Origin: Adineta ricciae
Lineage: Eukaryota; Rotifera; Eurotatoria; Adinetida; Adinetidae
Length of the DNA: 64,000 nucleotides
Direction of reading: 5' to 3'
Assembly (NCBI GenBank): GCA_905250025.1
Contig: CAJNOJ010000447.1
Coordinates: 1-64,000 of the forward strand
Part shown: piece after piece, positions 47,233-59,900 of the stretch
Layout of the letters: each line of letters starts with the position of its first letter
Numbering within the stretch: the stretch's first letter is position 1
Translations under genes and position numbers: made by a program
Notes under the pieces: model-generated
Told to the model about the DNA's origin: nothing
Database searches by the model: none
The model's input: only the letters and a program-made list of their open reading frames with translations

Positions 47233-48177
47233 TTAATTGCGTTTACAACACGAACAACATTTATGCAGCAATTGTTTCACGGACTTCCAATATACTTGTC
47301 GGAACATTGAACTCGAACCATAGTACACATAAAAAGACAGACCAAAATTCGTGTAATAGAGTATAGTGCTCACTTGTATGATGAAATATTCTACTGTTTG
47401 CCGTTCAACACTTTTTTGTATAGAACTTGTAAGTACGTTATATGTATAAGTGACATTCCGTTGTATCGTGAGCACAGATATTACAACAGCATGTACAAAT
47501 ACCAGAATAAACAGTTGTCGATTTAAACGTCGCAGACCAGTTGATTGACCGTGAGAATTCTCCATCGGTGTTACTCGTTGCTGAGATTTTCTCACGTTCG
47601 ACCATGTCATAGAGCCAAGGGTGATCACAGCGGTACAAGGCATAATACAAGAGAAGATGATAGCATACAGAGCTGTTGCTATCGTCGGAAAACCTGACGA
47701 CGCTGCGCATACACTATTGCGAATCTTAAATATAAACGGATGAAAACTACAGGAAGTTATAATGCAGATCATCGCTATGCTAACTGAACGTCGAGCGAAA
47801 GAAATTGAATTGAGTTGTCGCAATCTCCCATTTGACGATGCCGAAGCAAATCGATCGAATGTTGCCAATACAACGCACCATGCTGCCATCGTTGGTAAAC
47901 ATACCAACAAGTAGGCACGTGCTTTACAAATGCCATCACTGGTACTGACCAGAGTATTTCCAAAGTATTCCGTTGAAAAACGAAGTATAATGCCAACATT
48001 AATGAAAAGCAGGTCAGCTAATGAGGAGCAAATCAAATAGAATACGCAGGACTTTGTTCGAAAATCTTGTGATGAAAACGTGAGAAGATTAAAGATTCCC
48101 CCAACTGTGCCAAAGATAAGTGTGAAAAAGAAACCGTAAATGCTAAAATACGGTGTGATTTCTGATAAAGATACCAT
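47233..48177 (-). CDS. Rhodopsin-like GPCR (orphan), intronless
   Basis: 314 residues from the ATG at 48177. Seven hydrophobic segments: TM1 contains GTVGGIFNLLTF (the N of TM1 present), TM2 SSLADLLF (the D present), and TM3 ends in VLATFDRFASA (DRF for DRY). TM6 is LFILVFVHAVVISVL, and TM7 TNFGLSFYVYYGSS runs into a Cys-rich tail (KCCSCCKRN) that could be palmitoylated. Cys residues for the TM3-ECL2 disulfide are present. The pattern is that of the large rotifer FMRFamide/peptide-receptor-like expansion. The ligand is unknown. Confidence 0.75.
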   Translation of the reverse strand: MVSLSEITPYFSIYGFFFTLIFGTVGGIFNLLTFSSQDFRTKSCVFYLICSSLADLLFINVGIILRFSTEYFGNTLVSTSDGICKARAYLLVCLPTMAAWCVVLATFDRFASASSNGRLRQLNSISFARRSVSIAMICIITSCSFHPFIFKIRNSVCAASSGFPTIATALYAIIFSCIMPCTAVITLGSMTWSNVRKSQQRVTPMENSHGQSTGLRRLNRQLFILVFVHAVVISVLTIQRNVTYTYNVLTSSIQKSVERQTVEYFIIQVSTILYYTNFGLSFYVYYGSSSMFRQVYWKSVKQLLHKCCSCCKRN

Positions 48178-49470
48178 ATTGCGCACTTTTCAGAATTTAA
48201 GGTAAGAGATTGTTTTATGTCAAATGATGAAAAGAGACAATGACTTACCTCTGCTCTCTGCTCGCATTGAGTAGTGGTAAATGCTCTTAGAAGAAAATCA
48301 TGAGAGTGCATACTTCTGATTAATTTGTTAAGATGACTTGAAAACATTCTAAATTTAATGCATGCATGATAAAGTGGATGGAATATGGAGCAATTAACTT
48401 GCATTAGTTCAATTTCCGACTTCAGATAAAATGTAGAATTATTAAGAACATTTGTTGCAAATGTTTTCATAGTTTTATGTGCACATAATCACACAGACAC
48501 ATTTCCAACGGATGACTTTTACAGTGATTGAATGAAAAGATTGTTTACTTTTCATATTATTAGATCTTTTTGTTGATTGACAGCTCATTATACTCTATAG
48601 TATAAAATTTAATCCTATACTGTCAGCTATCATCAACTCGAGGCAAATGATAACGATGACTGTATCTGGTCAATGTTGAAAGGGATAAAAGCCACGCTCC
48701 TATCTCATTACTCAATAAAACACTCATGGAAAAGACTATATGTGATGAAAATGTCGGTTGTCGTGTGTTTCTCATTTAAGAAACTGAAAAACAATGAAGT
48801 CTCCAATGTGAATTCGCATTAGTGTCATTTTATCGATCAATACTACCGTAGTACGTGGTCAAACAACAGTTAGTACGCTTTGTAATGCATATCCAAGTGT
48901 AGAAGAAGTGCGCAAAAACACACAATACTGCATTGACACTGTTTGGCGCGGATCTAAATTCAAAACTGTATACAAAGAACTCTTTTTCTTGTGATGCTAG
49001 TTCACCTTATTCTATGCTGCATGTCTAAGTATCGTCTAAAATTTCACGTATCGGTCAACCATGATCTCCAGCAATCGTTACATGGAACAATGAACCATTA
49101 ACAAATGTATCGACAAGTATTATCTCGACTACTACTTCTCAATTTTATGTCAATCGAGTGGTCGACGTGGCAACACAAGTACATGTATCATATGGCTTTA
49201 TGCTCAAAACTACCGTTGAACGATACGACAGAAGCATACAATTTTACTCTAGTATGGCATTTGGCATACTCTCAGGTCACTAAATGTTACTCGTAAGGCT
49301 ATACATTCTGCAAACGCACTTGACTTGATCGTACTATAGGAGATCGTCAGTGCACAAAAATATTTTCCTTGGGCTTCTCACAGCTGAATATGAGAAACAA
49401 TCCGCTAGAATCCAGTTATATATTTATGATAAAATGAAACGACACTTTTCGACCGGCGTGATCTTCCACA
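48178..49470. other. Intergenic with possible decayed coding pieces
   Basis: Short protein-like stretches occur on the plus strand (about 48850-48945 reading QTTVSTLCNAYPSVEEVR, and 49105-49296). They do not join and match nothing I know. Otherwise empty. Confidence 0.35.
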
Positions 49471-49476
49471 TGCCTA

Positions 49477-50526
49477 CTAATGAATTCGTCTCGTAATCAT
49501 TATCGTAGATGCTTGCCGATGTTGTTCGAGCTCGGCATGATTGTTGAAACAAACTGATTTCTTCATTCGCAAATCAACTTCAGAAATGCTAATTAAACAG
49601 ATGAATGGCATCAGCAATAGGACAAAATAAACAGCATAGCCAGTATAGAGTGTACTAAAATCCATGAGAAATGTAGGATCAAACCATGTGTGAATGAATG
49701 AAATGATAAGTGGTGGCAAATAAATCATTAGTAAAAGAAAAAAAAGATTAAAAATAATTGTAGAGACAATTTACGAGTCATCGTACGCCAAGTATGGCAA
49801 CGTCGCATTTGATATTTTTAATAAACTACGCGTACAACAAGGATACTATTGGATAATACCGTCAAAAAAACATGGGTACAAATGAAAATAGTGTCCAGTC
49901 AACTGTTGCTAGTGTACTTTGAAAAAGATAACATGGACCAATACACTAAAATTGGATATAATCAAATTGTTCTTCACGTGGATAGAAGATAATCAGTACA
50001 CTATACCAGGCAAAGATGACAATAGTTGGTAGAAGAATAGATGTGTAATGTTTTACATGCGAACTCATCAAATAAGCATGAAAGATGAGAATATATCGTT
50101 GAATTGAAGCGACAGACATAATCTGTAAAAATCCAATGGAGACAAAGTTGTTATGATGCTGGCATAAGTTGACCAAAATGAATATAAATAAGGATTACTG
50201 GCAATTCGGTACTTATGATGGGAAAATCACAGATTAATAAGCAAATTACACTGTAACATCAAAATCAACGGAAAGTTGCGAGACCATAGGCGAAAGCAGC
50301 TCTCGCATGCGACCGAAAGAATTTGACAAACAAGCAAAAAGTGAAATTTAATCGTTCGACTGAATGGCGTTTCGTGTGTTGACGAAACAGAATTTTTGTT
50401 TTCAAGGATGCTGTTGTTTATTGATGCTACCGACGACATTTGAGTGAGAAGCGAAGCGCAAACACGATTAATTCTCTTCTGAGACTTCTGAACAGAAGTG
50501 TTCTTTTTTAAATCTTTCTTTGACAA
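49477..50526 (-). pseudogene. Rhodopsin-like GPCR pseudogene
   Basis: Successive fragments on the minus strand follow a rotifer GPCR from N- to C-terminus: TM1 (FHFLLVCQILSVACESCF), TM2/3 (ELPVILIYIHFGQLMP), TM3-TM4 (SVASIQRYILIFHAYLMSS, then a TM4 helix), extracellular loop and TM5 (GPCYLFQSTLATVDWTLFSF), intracellular loop 3 (RRCHTWRTMTRKL), TM6 and TM7. Breaks include a frame change between TM3 pieces and a TAA at 49818-49820 in loop 3, where relatives have a Gln codon. It cannot encode a receptor. Confidence 0.65.
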
Positions 50527-50565
50527 ATAGAAAAAGAAATTAGGATAAATGACTTCTTTTTGTTC

Positions 50566-53483
50566 TCAATAGGAGATAGAATATATAAAGCAAAGAAGAG
50601 AAATGAAAACACTGTTCACTGCGTTAATCCGAGATGTCAGATTAACTTCTAAATAAACCGACACTGTTTCATCGTTTTCGTACGAATATGTTTTTGTTCG
50701 ATTATCTTGTGTTGATACGGCGAATATGACCAAATCAGTCGTTAATGTTTGTGTGGAATTCTCTGGTAAGGTCAGCGTTGCTATTCCAGTTGTTTCATTG
50801 ATAAATGTCAAGTTTTGGAAAATCCCGTCTGAGCCCATTAGTTTTAATATGTCATAAATTTGTAAACGTAGAGAAACTCTACCTTTCAAATTGCTACGAA
50901 CTGTATAGTTCATTTGAATAGTTTCGCCTGCGGAAACAATGAAAGGCTGGTCGAGTAATTCAATTGAAAAGGTCGTGGGTGAAATCAATTGTTTTTCAAT
51001 TCGTTGAATTGTCTCGCCACTGGCTAAAGAAACGATTGTTTGAATGCGAAATGATTCACTTGGCACACGAATGCGCGTCAAAATTCCAAGTTGATCCGAC
51101 TGAAATGGTGTGTAATTCGTTAGAACATTTCCGGTTTGATCAATCAAAGATATTTGAACAGTCGAAGGTTGGAGATTTTCACATGTGGTTAAGACGAGTA
51201 AATCACCGTCGATTAAAGGTTCCGTAGTCAATTGTGTATATCCACTACTGTCTGCATTCATATCAATTTCTTTTTGTAAGTTCGACGTGCATATCAAACT
51301 GGTCTTGCCTTGAATTTGAACATCATGATCGAACGTATTCGACAGATTCGATGTGGTCAAACGCCATACACCCGGTACTGGTTGTAATATTTTCCACATG
51401 TAAAGATGTTTCGTGCCGATAAAGTTTCCAACTAACGGATACAACGTATTATTGGGTTGCCTTAATTGTACTCCACTGATATCGATGATTTCGCCTAGGC
51501 AAAAAAACTGACTCTGTCGAATATGGAATTCAAAGTATTTGCTCACCCATGGATGATATATCTAAATGCAGTTCACCGATTGATGAATCAACATAGAACA
51601 ATCCTGATGTTGATTTTGCTTTGTAGATAAATATCGATTGTAATCTCGTCCATTCTAATCTTCGAAGAACGAATTCGGCAATCACAGATCGATCATCGGT
51701 TGTTATTGGATACGTCAGTCCACCACTGATGGATGCTAGATCAATATCATCATTTTTTCCATCCAATGGATCGATTAAATCGGGTAGAATCTTTGTTAAA
51801 ACCAATGATCGTCGTTTCATTTGTTCACCCATAAATGAATAGATAACTGCATGTTTACTTCGAAGTAAAGCACGCGCTTGATGTTTCAAATACGCATCAC
51901 GTGCTGGTGAATCAGTAAATGTATAAATAACCGAACCATATTCACATTGTTTTAAACCTTCGATTAAACTGTGATAGTACAATTCGCCCAAAGTAGAATT
52001 TCGCTGTCGACAGGCATCTAAGCTTAGGATTGCATCTGTTAGTTCGTTTGGATTGCGAGTATTGACAACCAATTCGGCCGTGCTATCTGTAAATGCAATG
52101 AGAATGTAATTATATGGAGCGAATTCTAATTGACCATATTGGCTGACAATGTTCATCGAGATATTTTTCGCTAATTCAACATAATCTGCCATGGAACAAG
52201 CAGTATCGATCGATATAACTAAACTATTCAGGTTCTTTTTCAATGTTAGAAATAAGCCAAATGCTTCGTCGCCGATTTGATCTCGAAACTCTTGAAGAAT
52301 CTTCACTGTTCCTTGATACGCCATATGCGCTGCTTGATAATGTAAATGTCCATGAACGGAATCTAGTTTATCTTTATTAATGCCGCCGATTGGGTCGTCA
52401 GTTGACGAACCGTCAAATGTTCCGCCATGTGAACATTTGCCTTTCGGCTTTTTCCCTAAAATCAAACTCAAACCCTTCGGTATGAAATAACCTGTTGTTA
52501 AAATTTTTTTCTTCAAAATATTTTCATCCAAATTCGATTGAGTTTGACATGCTGAACCCGTGCAACTGATGCATGTTCGCACACTAACCGAGGCAAATTC
52601 ATCGGTTTGAAATATTCGTTGACCGAGCACATCACTTGGTGCAGTAAAATTCAGTTCGATAAAATTCGAATGACTATAAAAATCCTACGTAACACATGAA
52701 AACAAAATCAATGACGACGACAACGACAACAACAACAACAGATCACGCTTACCTGTAAAGTGTGTAACATTTCTCCAAATGTCTTTCGTGCTTGATCATA
52801 ATTACCAGCTTTTTGAATACTATCGATCGACGCTTGATATCGTTTCATGAGTAATTGTGATCCGCCAACAAATCGTTCACTATCGAAATGACTCTCCGAC
52901 TTGAACATTTCTTTCAAATCAGTTTTCGTATTCGACGAAGCGATTATTCGAACTGCAGTTATGTATTGCCATGGATTAATACCCGCCTGTTGATTTGCTT
53001 GTAAGAAAGTTACAATATCCTTGACAATANNNNNTGAATACTATCGATCGATGCTTGATATCGTTTCATGAGTAATTGTGATCCGCCAACAAATCGTTCA
53101 CTATCGAAATGACTCTCCGACTTGAACATTTCTTTCAAATCAGTTTTCGTATTCGACGAAGCGATTATTCGAACTGCGGTTATGTATTGCCATGGATTAA
53201 TACCCGCCTGTTGATTTGCTTGTAAGAAAGTTACAATATCCTTGACAATATTTCCTTGACATTGACCGTTGGTTTCATTGAATTTCGTTCTGAGATAAGC
53301 TGTATCGATTTTGGGTAAAGATTGCAAATAATCAATGGTCGCACGGCACAGAGCACAGACGGTGACGCCGTAGTGTGTAGTGTCTTTCAATGCACGGGAC
53401 GATTTCAATTCGAGAAAGCCAGCATCAAATGCATGGCTACTTTCCAAGACGAACAAGAATAAGAAGAGAAATCTAGCCGACAT
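50566..53483 (-). CDS. VWA7-like von Willebrand factor A protein, copy 1
   Basis: ATG 53483 starts a signal peptide (MSARFLFLFLFVLESSHA). Three exons can be followed. The intron after exon 1 (about 52631-52762) begins GTAAGC and contains a GTT/GTC-rich run. The intron between exons 2 and 3 (about 51497-51546) is 50 bp and joins ISSMG to EIIDIS in frame. The N-terminal part (FLELKSSRALKDTTHYGVTVCALC) matches the Het-C-like start of VWA7-type proteins. The central VWA domain has SIDTACSM at its metal site, where DxSxS would be expected (Ala for the first Ser). The C-terminus (VFISLLCFIYSISY) looks like a GPI-anchor signal. An nnnnn gap at 53030 with a duplicated flank interrupts exon 1. Likely an extracellular matrix or adhesion protein. 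Confidence 0.72.
52814..53249. other. Assembly gap (nnnnn 53030-53034) with duplicated flank
   Basis: About 215 bp on each side are the same sequence with one or two single-base differences. Allelic contigs have been laid end to end here. Confidence 0.85.
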
Positions 53484-53790
53484 CTTTTGTTGACGAAAGT
53501 AAATGCGCTCGATGCACAACGCTCTTGTTATCTTGCGCAGACTCTTATTTCATTCGTCGTCTTACTTAAGAAAAGAAAAACATACTTGCTTCAGTATGAG
53601 TAAGAATTTTATTATTGAAACTGAAAAAAGAAATTGTGTAAAAAGAGAGACAGAAAGAATTTGCATGTCACACAAAAATTAGTCAATAGCTACTCTGTAT
53701 GTAATGTATTGACAACGAACGATCGGTATGACTAATTCTGTAATATTTTATGCATTTACATGCACAAGCTTTTGCGTTCTGGCAATCTAC

Positions 53791-56182
53791 TTATTCATTT
53801 TTGGCAAAAATATATTCGTAAAGTCCAATACGTATTTCTCCTCTGGGCACAATAATATTCCATATTTCTAATTGATTTTGTTCCAACGTTCTACCACTTT
53901 CAACAATGGTATCGGCTAATAAATATTTCTTTGTATTGACTAAAAATGCCTCCGATGCTCCACTTATTTTATCTAAATGATATGTGTGTCGATGGATATG
54001 ATGTTCTTCAAGGAATCTCGTGGTCTGACAGATGTATTCACTGGCAATGAGGACTTTATTCGTTTTCGTCCATTTAGCCGGTTCAATCGATTCGCCTGAA
54101 CGACGTACCAATGCCAGACAAATCGTTGGATCAACGATTTCATGCACGGTCGCATAAGTTTTTGGATAATTTTTCACCACGGAATCAAATGTGATGATGT
54201 GTGTCAGACGTTTTGTTGCTAATAACCATATCATATCTTTGGGTTTACTTGAAAATAACGTAAGTTGAAAATTTGCATCTGGATGAAAATATTTCGAAAA
54301 TTTGTCTCGATCGATGATTTGTCCACTAACATGAAAATTACGACCGGACTGTCGTCTGATCCGTATGCCTAGTTCCTCTTCAGCAAATCTATCGGTTTTA
54401 TCAGTGTATTTCGAACTTGTAATTCCAATTATGATTTCCTTGGATTTTTGTTCAATCATAGGAGTAGTTAAACCTTTTGCCATCCATCGTCGTCGATTTA
54501 ATTCATTACAGATGTCTTCAATTGATATTCCCATACCATTGAGATACATGATCAAATGCGCAATCATATCACTACATTCGTCGGTTTGATTGTCGTTGTG
54601 GCAAGCGACAATTTCCCACAACTCTTCCATGATTTTCACCAGAGCTAACGAAGGATTTCGTTGGATTTTTCCGGTGTAACTATCAGTAGACATTCGTGAT
54701 TTGATATGGTCAGCTAGAATAGCAAAATTGGCTTTTAAACTTGTTTGCACATTGAAACAACTATGATTCCCTGTGTGACAAAATGGTTTGTTCGAATCAA
54801 CAGTAATCAGCAGTGCATCCGAGTCACAATCAACACTTAATTGGATTACTTGTTGTTGGTCACCGGACATTTCACCTTTCATGATCACCCGTTGTAATTT
54901 TCTTGAATAGCGATATAAAACTCGATTTTCACATGTTTTCTCAATCGACTTGTCGTTCATGTAAACTAAACCTTTCACTGACCCATTGACATCCTGAATA
55001 ATCGCTGGTACAAGACCATTCTCATCGAAATACAGCATTCGATTGTATATCTGTCCGATCGTCAGCTTGTTTTTCCATATAGCCGAACCAAGGACTGGTA
55101 TAACACGAGGAAACGACCAAAGGTAATCCAAATCATCCAATGAGCTAACTCCACCGGCAATATAAATTTTTTCGATTTCATACGGAATTTGTGAAATTAA
55201 TTCGCGAATTTGTTGACGAGGAATTCCGGAAAGATGCCCTTCGGTTTGAACCAATGTTATACTAATAACACGGACACCAACACCAATTAATTGATGAAGT
55301 CTTGTTAAGATATTTACGTGTGTATTAGTTCGTCGTCCATGAATCAGCACTTCGTTTTTCTCGTTGACGCTTATCTCAACGATCAGACGATCTTTGGGAA
55401 TTTTTTCGATTAACGAATCTTCACCACTGGCCATGACACATCGACGAATGCCGGAATTCAACATTTCTTCAAGATCATCGATAGTTCGTAAGCCACCACC
55501 TGTGTGTACATGATATTTTAGAGCTAACTGTTTGATAATTCGACGATTGACTGTGTCGACTTCACCGAATGCACCATTGAGATCAACAACCAATATATCC
55601 GGAAAGATTGCAAGCTTTTCCATGGCTTTCAGATAATCTCCACTACTATGAATTTCGCAAACTTGTGAGCTTTTCACTAAGACTGGCTGGCCATTGAACA
55701 TGTCCATAGTAACGAGAACTCGACGAGATGTTTTACCTTGAATGTTCAACCACAAATCTTGTAAATGCTTAGGAATTCTTAAATCGGTATCAGTTAATAG
55801 TCGATGAATTTCTTCTTGGTAAAAGTAGGAATTCAAATCGAATAATTCTGTTTGATGAAATCGATTTTTCCTAAAATATTCTTGGAACATTTCGTTAAAA
55901 TCAGTCCATTTCTGTAGAATTTGTTCTCGAGATTTCGATCCACCGGTACGCCATATGTCCTTGTCAAACTTGGTTTGATTCTCATCCTTCATTGTTATTC
56001 GCATACAATCCTGGTTGATTTCGCTCCAAAATTGCTCACCAGTCCGATTCAACATAAAACAAACATCTTTGATCAGAAAATTCACACGTGAGAAGTACGA
56101 CTGAATCACCATAAACATTTTCAAAACAGCGAATTTCGTTTGTTTAAGATGAATAACATCAGTCAGAAGATCTTCACTGATA
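53791..56182 (-). CDS. PurC(C-term)-HisA-HisI-HisE-HisG fused protein, copy B, 3' exon
   Basis: This is the large second exon of a second version of the fused gene at 56922-60647, missing only its first few codons at the n at 56183. Domains and order are the same. The metal ligands of HisI (DCDSD, CHTG, SCF), the EExxE and ExxD of HisE and the PRPP loop of HisG (ESGRTL) are all intact. By eye I count about 30 amino-acid differences from copy A over roughly 800 residues and no stop, so both versions look constrained. The 265 bp nearest the join are repeated, without visible change, at 63024-63304. That places the missing first exon of this version at the right end of the window, with an assembly misjoin between. 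The frame running on into 56646 is an artefact of the n. Confidence 0.82.
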
Positions 56183-56183
56183 N

Positions 56184-56610
56184 GATATCGTTTCATGAGT
56201 AATTGTGATCCGCCAACAAATCGTTCACTATCGAAATGACTCTCCGACTTGAACATTTCTTTCAAATCAGTTTTCGTATTCGACGAAGCGATTATTCGAA
56301 CTGCAGTTATGTATTGCCATGGATTAATACCCGCCTGTTGATTTGCTTGTAAGAAATTTACAATATCCTTGACAATACTTCCTTGACATTGACCGTTAGT
56401 TTCATTGAATTTCGTTTCTAGATAAGCTATATCGATTTTGGGTAAAGACTGCAAATAGTCAATGGTCGCACGACACAAAGCACAGACGGTGACGCTGTAG
56501 TGTGTGGTGTCTTTCAATGCACGGGATGATTTCAATTCGAGAAAGCCAGCATCAAATGCATGACTACTTTCCAAGACGAACAAGAATAAGAAGAGAAGTC
56601 TAGCCGACAT
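56184..56610 (-). CDS. VWA7-like protein, copy 2, N-terminal fragment
   Basis: ATG 56610 with the same signal peptide and the first part of exon 1 (SHAFDAGFLELKSSRALKD) as copy 1, nearly identical. It is cut by the assembly join at 56183. It lies 311 bp downstream of fused gene A on the same strand, exactly as copy 1 lies downstream of fused gene B. The block fused gene-VWA7 is therefore present twice. No function can be added beyond that of copy 1. Confidence 0.7.
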
Positions 56611-56921
56611 CGTTTGTTGACGAAAGTAAATGCGCTCGATGCACAACGCTCTTATTATCTTGCGCTGACTCTTATTTCATTCGTCATATTACTTACGAAA
56701 AGAAAAAACACACTTGCTTCGGTATGAGTAAGAATTTTATTATTGAAACTGAAAAAAAAAAGAATTGTGTAAAAAGAGAGACAAAAAGAATTTGCGTGTC
56801 GCACAAAAATTCAGTCAAAAGCTGCTCTTTATACCATGTATTGATGACGAGCGAACGGTATGACTAATTTTGTAATACTTTATGCATTTACATACACAAA
56901 CTTTGCGTTCTGGCAATCGTC

Positions 56922-59900
56922 TTATTCATTTTTGGCAAAAATATATTCATAAAGTCCAATACGTATTTCTCCTCTCGGCACAATAACATTCCATATTTCT
57001 AATTGATTTTGTTTCAACGTTCTACCACTTTCAACAATGGTATCGGCTAATAAATATTTCTTTGTATTGACTAAAAATGCTTCCGATGCTCCACTTATTT
57101 TATCTATATGATATGTGTGTCGATGGATATGATGTTCTTCAAGGAATCTTGTGGTCTGACATATGTATTCACTGGCAATGAGGACTTTATTCGTTTTCGT
57201 CCATTTAGCCGGTTCAATCGATTCGCCTGAACGACATACTAATGCCAGACAAATCGTTGGATCGACGATTTCATGCACGGTCGCATAAGTTTTTGGATAA
57301 TTTTTGACCACTGGATCAAATGTGATGATATGTGTCAGACGTTTTGCTGCTAGTAACCATATCATATCTTTGGGTTTACTTGAAAATAACGTAATTTGAA
57401 AATTTGCATCTGAATGAAAATATTTCGAAAATTTGTCTCGATCGATGATTTGTCCACTAACATAAAAATTACGACCGGACTGTCGTCTGATCCGTATGCC
57501 TAGTTCTTCTTCAGCAAATCTGTCGGTTTTATCAGTATATTTCGAACTTGTAATTCCAATTATGATTTCCTTAGGTTTTTGTTCAATCATAGGAGTAGTC
57601 AAACCTCTTGCCATCCATCGTCGTCGATTTAATTCATTACAGATATCTTCAATTGATATTCCCATTCCATTGAGATACATTATCAAATGCGCAATCATAT
57701 CACTGCATTCGTCGATTTGATTGTCGTGGTGGCAAGCGACAATTTCCCACAATTCTTCCATGATTTTCACTAGAGCTAATGAAGGATTTCGTTGGATTTT
57801 TCCGGTGTAACTGTCAGTAGACATTCGTGATTTGATATGGTCAGCTAGAATAGCAAAATTGCCTTTTAAACTTGTTTGCACATTGAAACAACTATGATTC
57901 CCTGTGTGACAAAATGGTTTGTGTGAATCAACAGTAATCAGCAGCGCATCCGAATCACAATCAACACTTAATTGGATTATCTGTTGTTGGTCACCGGACA
58001 TTTCACCTTTCATGATCACTCGTTGTAACTTTCTTGAATAGCGATATAAAACTCGATTTTCACATGTTTTCTCAATCGACTTTTCATTCATGTAAACTAA
58101 ACCTTTCACTGATCCATTGATATCTTGGATAATCGCTGGTACAAGACCACTCTCATCGAAATACAGCATTCGATTATAGATCTGTCCGATCGTCAACTTG
58201 TTTTTCCATATAGCCGAACCAAGGACTGGTATAATACGAGGAAACGACCAAAGGTAATCCAAATCATCCAATGAGCTAACTCCACCGGCAATATAAATTT
58301 TTTCGATATCATACGGAATTTGTGAAATTAATTCCCGAACTTGTTGACGAGGAATTCCGGAAAGATGCCCTTCGGTTTGAACAAATGTTATACTTATAAC
58401 ACGGACACCAACATCAATTAATTGATGAAGTCTTGTTAAGATATTTACGTGTGTATTAGTTCGTCGTCCATGAATCAGTACTTCGTTTTTCTCGTTGACG
58501 CTTATTTCAACGATCAGACGATCTTTGGGAATTTTTTCGAATAACGAATCTTCACCACTGGCCATGACACATCGACGAATGCCGGAATTCAACATTTCTT
58601 CAAGATCTTCGATAGTTCGTAAGCCACCACCTGTATGCACATGATATTTTAGAGCTAACTGTTTGATAATTCGACGATTCGCTGTGTCAATTTCACCGAA
58701 TGCACCATTGAGATCAACAACCAATATATCCGGAAAGATTGCAAGCTTTTCCATGGCTTTCAGATAATCCCCACTACTATGAATTTCGCAAACTTGTGAA
58801 CTTTTCACTAGGACTGGCTGCCCATTGAACATGTCCATAGTAACAAGAACTCGACGAGATGTTTTACCTTGAATGTTCAACCATAAATCTTGTAAATGCT
58901 TAGGAATTCTTAGATCTGCATCGGTTAACAGTCGATGAATTTCTTCTTGGTAAAAGTAGGAATTCAAGTCGAATAATTCTGTTTGATGAAATCGATTTTT
59001 CCTAAAATATTCTTTGAACATTTCGTTAAAATCAGTCCATTTTTGTAGAATTTGCTCTCGAGATTTCGATCCACCAATACGCCATATGTCTTTGTCAAAC
59101 TTGGTTTGCTTCTCATCCTTCATTGTTATTCGCATACAATCCTGGTTGATTTCGCTCCAAAATTGCTCACCAGTCCGATTCAACATAAAACAAACATCTT
59201 TGATCAGAAAATTCACACGTGAGAAGTACGACTGAATCACCATGAACATTTTCAAAACAGCCAGTTTCGTTTGTTTAAGATGAATAACATCAGTCAGAAG
59301 ATCTTCACTGATATTCTTATCGCCCATCTAACATAAACAGATCACAAAATGTTCAGAATTCTCGAGACTACAACTTACCGGTATAGCATATTGTTTGTCC
59401 GCAAGAATTTTCTTGAAAAATTCTTCTTTCCCGAGCGATTGTTCATATATGTAATAATAAATATTTTCATTTAATGCTTGTTTTGTATTTGGTGATATAT
59501 GATTTGGATTTCTCCAATCAAATCGAACATAGGGTCCAGACCGATATTCCCCGTTGGTCCTCGGCGAAACAATATTTTCGTTGGTTAAAATTCCATAATA
59601 CGAATTTTTATCCGTTCCCTCGCAATATCGTTTTACAATGATTTCCATAGGAGAAATTTCCTTGACAAAATCACTAACGATAATACCGTGTGCACTGATC
59701 GAGCGATAAGCATGTTTTAAACCATTTCGCCACATCATTTCTAGGAATAATTGCGAGCCACATGCACGAATGGATCCTAAACTATTGATTTCTCCTGTTA
59801 TTTGTTTTGAATGAGAATAAATCGTCGATTTCAAAACGATAAAAGCTAGATTTTTCGTTAAAGGATTGCCGCTGATTTCTTTATAAATCTTCTTCGATTC

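Noticed and set aside
53791-56646. A VWA7 N-terminus fused to the His enzyme domains in one open frame
   Set aside because: The frame passes through the n at 56183. Both halves have complete counterparts elsewhere in the window with different neighbours, so this is a misjoin.
59327-59327. Treating the kinase-PurC part and the His part as two separate genes
   Set aside because: The first part ends in the middle of the PurC fold. A 51-bp GT-AG intron joins it in frame to the rest of PurC, and the same intron is present in the other copy.
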